DNA from: Burkholderiaceae bacterium
GTDB lineage: Bacteria > Pseudomonadota > Gammaproteobacteria > Burkholderiales > Burkholderiaceae_E
Assembly: GCA_023258775.1 (NCBI GenBank)
Contig: JALQWJ010000008.1
Coordinates: 1 to 17,210, forward strand
Reading direction: 5' to 3'
DNA: 17,210 nt
Below are positions 15,717 to 17,210 of the stretch, piece by piece (the stretch's first letter is position 1; each line of letters opens with the position of its first letter). The notes beneath the pieces were generated by a model, which was not told the origin of the DNA, did not search any database, and worked only from the letters and a program-made list of their open reading frames with translations. Made by a program: the position numbers and the translations under genes.

Positions 15717-15738
15717 CGACAGTATGAAGCGGCGTCAG
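15695..15738. repeat. Perfect 2 x 22 bp tandem repeat in the pncB/fdxA divergent region
   Basis: Two identical 22-base units, 15695-15716 and 15717-15738, each beginning CGACAGTATGAAG and ending GGCGTCAG, lie head-to-tail with no gap. They occupy the middle of the 112-base region between the divergent pncB and fdxA starts. One unit holds the pncB -35 box. The copies are identical, so they are either a recent duplication or a conserved pair of protein-binding sites. Confidence 0.95.
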
Positions 15739-15757
15739 CTTTACTTTACAGTTCGGC

Positions 15758-15763
15758 TAGAAT
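15758..15763 (+). promoter_or_regulatory. Candidate -10 element for fdxA-phaZ
   Basis: TAGAAT lies 31 bases before the fdxA ATG, within reach of a normal short leader. No good -35 hexamer is present at 16-18 bases upstream; that position is at the edge of the tandem repeat. If real, the promoter is weak or needs an activator. The element mirrors the TAGAAT of the divergent pncB promoter. Confidence 0.35.
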
Positions 15764-15793
15764 TCAACGATTCTGGTCAAAAGAGGTCTACCG

Positions 15794-16120
15794 ATGACGC
15801 ACGTCGTAATGGAATCTTGCATCCGCTGCCGCTACACCGATTGTGTGGATGTTTGCCCGGTTGATTGCTTCAGGGAAGGACCCAATATGCTGGTCATCGA
15901 TCCCGATGAGTGCATTGATTGCGCCGTTTGTATTCCCGAGTGTCCTGTAGATGCGATTCGTGCCGAAGAAGATGTGCCCCCAGACCAGGAACACATGATC
16001 AAACTCAACCTTGAGCTTTCAAAAGCCGGATGGCCAAGCATCACTCGAGCAAAAGGTGCTCTCCCCGATGCCGAGGATTGGAAAGACAAATCCGGAAAAC
16101 TCGCCGAACTGAAACGCTAA
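15794..16120 (+). CDS. fdxA: Seven-iron ferredoxin FdxA
   Basis: A 108-residue low-potential ferredoxin of the [3Fe-4S][4Fe-4S] FdxA type, carrying electrons in the cytoplasm. Cysteines in the first motif are C9, C12, C17, C21 and C25 ([20 protein letters not shown]); the second is C40, C43, C46 and C50 ([14 protein letters not shown]). These match the family pattern, as does the C-terminal extension after residue 70, which covers the clusters. AAGAGG lies about 7 bases before the ATG. phaZ follows 15 bases later in the same direction, so both are probably on one message. The redox partner cannot be inferred from the sequence. Confidence 0.97.
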   Translation: MTHVVMESCIRCRYTDCVDVCPVDCFREGPNMLVIDPDECIDCAVCIPECPVDAIRAEEDVPPDQEHMIKLNLELSKAGWPSITRAKGALPDAEDWKDKSGKLAELKR

Positions 16121-16135
16121 CAAGGACACAGCACC

Positions 16136-17210
16136 ATGCTTTATCAATGGCGGGAAGCACAACGGGCCTTTTTGCAGCCACTTTCAGATTGGGCTTTGTC
16201 GGCATCTCAAATGTATGCCAACCCGTACAGCCCTTTGGCGCACATTCCTGGTGCTGCGCGTGTCTCAGCGGGTCTCGAGCTTATGCATCGTCTGGGCAAA
16301 GAATACGAAAAGCCCCCTTTCGACATTAAAAACGTCATGATCGAGGGCGAAGAAGTGCCGATCATTGAACGTTGCGTACTCAATAAGCCGTTTTGTAAAT
16401 TAATACGATTTGAACGCTTGCTCCCGAAGTCGTTGGGCCATCGTGAGAATGATCCTTCGGTTTTGATGTTTGCGCCGCTATCGGGACACCACGCAACCTT
16501 GCTGCGCGATACCGTCCGCACCATGCTGCCCGACCACAATGTTTACATTACCGATTGGGTTGACGCTCGAATGGTGCCCCTTGCAGCTGGCAATTTTCAC
16601 CTTGACGACTATGTAAATTATTGCATCGAATTTTTCAGGCTTCTCGGTCCCGAGGTTCACTCGATGTCGGTTTGTCAGCCCACGGTGCCAGTGATGGCTG
16701 CCATCAGTTTGATGTGTTCGCTTAACGACAAAGCCCGCCCGCTTAGTATGACCATGATGGGTGGGCCGATTGACTCAAGGCGTAGCCCTACCACCGTTAA
16801 CCAATATGCAACAGACCGACCTTTTGCCTGGTTTGAAAACAATGTGATTTTTCGAGTGCCCGGCAAATACCCGGGTGCGGGGCGTCGGGTCTACCCAGGC
16901 TTTTTGCAGCATGCGGGCTTTATCGCGATGAATCCTGATCGTCACGCGACCTCTCACTGGGATTTTTACCAGAGCCTCGTGCGTGGCGACATGGAAGACG
17001 CTGAGCAGCACCGCCGTTTTTATGATGAGTACAACGCTGTACTCGATATGCCAGCCGAATACTATCTTGACACCATTCAAACGGTGTTTCAGGCACACAA
17101 ACTTCCCCACGGTACCTGGGAAGTTATTGTTGATGGCAAGAAATTGAAGGTCGACCCAAAAGCGATTCGGGATGTTCCGCTTTTCACGATTGAAGGCGAG
17201 CTTGACGATA
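16136..17210 (+). CDS. phaZ: Intracellular polyhydroxybutyrate depolymerase PhaZ, 3'-truncated
   Basis: This enzyme mobilises intracellular polyhydroxybutyrate granules, releasing hydroxybutyrate units as carbon and energy source. The frame is open from the ATG at 16136 to the window end, 358 residues, with about 50-60 expected beyond. It closely resembles Cupriavidus PhaZa1: MLYQWREAQRAFLQPL, GKEYEKPPFDIK, FAPLSGHHATLLRDTVRTML, VYITDWVDARMVPL and RRVYPGFLQHAGFIAMNP. The nucleophile is C180 in SVCQPTVP, where a serine lipase box would have Ser; cysteine is normal for this class. An AAGGA ribosome-binding site precedes the ATG, 15 bases after fdxA. The presence of phaZ implies that the host stores polyhydroxyalkanoate. 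Confidence 0.96.
   Translation, partial: MLYQWREAQRAFLQPLSDWALSASQMYANPYSPLAHIPGAARVSAGLELMHRLGKEYEKPPFDIKNVMIEGEEVPIIERCVLNKPFCKLIRFERLLPKSLGHRENDPSVLMFAPLSGHHATLLRDTVRTMLPDHNVYITDWVDARMVPLAAGNFHLDDYVNYCIEFFRLLGPEVHSMSVCQPTVPVMAAISLMCSLNDKARPLSMTMMGGPIDSRRSPTTVNQYATDRPFAWFENNVIFRVPGKYPGAGRRVYPGFLQHAGFIAMNPDRHATSHWDFYQSLVRGDMEDAEQHRRFYDEYNAVLDMPAEYYLDTIQTVFQAHKLPHGTWEVIVDGKKLKVDPKAIRDVPLFTIEGELDD

Overview
The window reads as an ordinary chromosomal segment of a betaproteobacterium, most likely order Burkholderiales. Several protein families match that group closely: PncB with its N-terminal [10 protein letters not shown] block, a PIN-PhoH ATPase, a short PriB between rpsF and rpsR, dnaB directly after rplI, the seven-iron ferredoxin FdxA, and an intracellular polyhydroxybutyrate depolymerase. 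Base composition is moderate rather than strongly GC-rich, so the family or genus cannot be fixed. There is no sign of phage, insertion sequence, CRISPR array, tRNA or rRNA. Both window edges cut a gene: an Old Yellow Enzyme reductase at the left and phaZ at the right.

Layout. (1) 1-755, plus strand: C-terminal part of an NADH:flavin oxidoreductase, ending tail-to-tail on moaE with overlapping stop codons. (2) 752-6677, minus strand: a tightly packed run transcribed alaC > hom > thrC > moeA > moaD > moaE, joining aspartate-family and alanine metabolism to molybdopterin synthesis. (3) 6755-9589, plus strand: an Mth938-like protein, a possible 46-residue membrane protein (7138-7278), a Bcp-type peroxiredoxin, and a PIN-PhoH ATPase with a long unstructured N-terminus. 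(4) 9690-12610, minus strand: rpsF > priB > rpsR > rplI > dnaB, with a strong hairpin between rplI and dnaB. (5) 12747-15681, minus strand: pncB > lutC > ghrB-like dehydrogenase, with pncB and lutC coupled by an ATGA overlap. (6) 15794-17210, plus strand: fdxA > phaZ, divergent from pncB.

How the genes work together. The left block covers homoserine and threonine synthesis from aspartate semialdehyde, plus the sulfur-insertion and molybdenum-insertion steps of molybdenum cofactor. The central block is core replication and translation. The right block combines NAD salvage (pncB), two probable redox or carbon-acid enzymes (LUD protein, 2-hydroxyacid dehydrogenase), a ferredoxin and storage-polymer breakdown.

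I found no convincing new multi-gene system. The most interesting points are regulatory: an apparently leaderless pncB promoter lying partly in a perfect 2 x 22 bp tandem repeat; an rpsF promoter whose perfect TATAAT contains the stop codon of the upstream gene; two mutually exclusive hairpins before dnaB; a priB gene with no canonical start codon where the conserved N-terminus begins; and an unlisted small membrane ORF overlapping the start of bcp.
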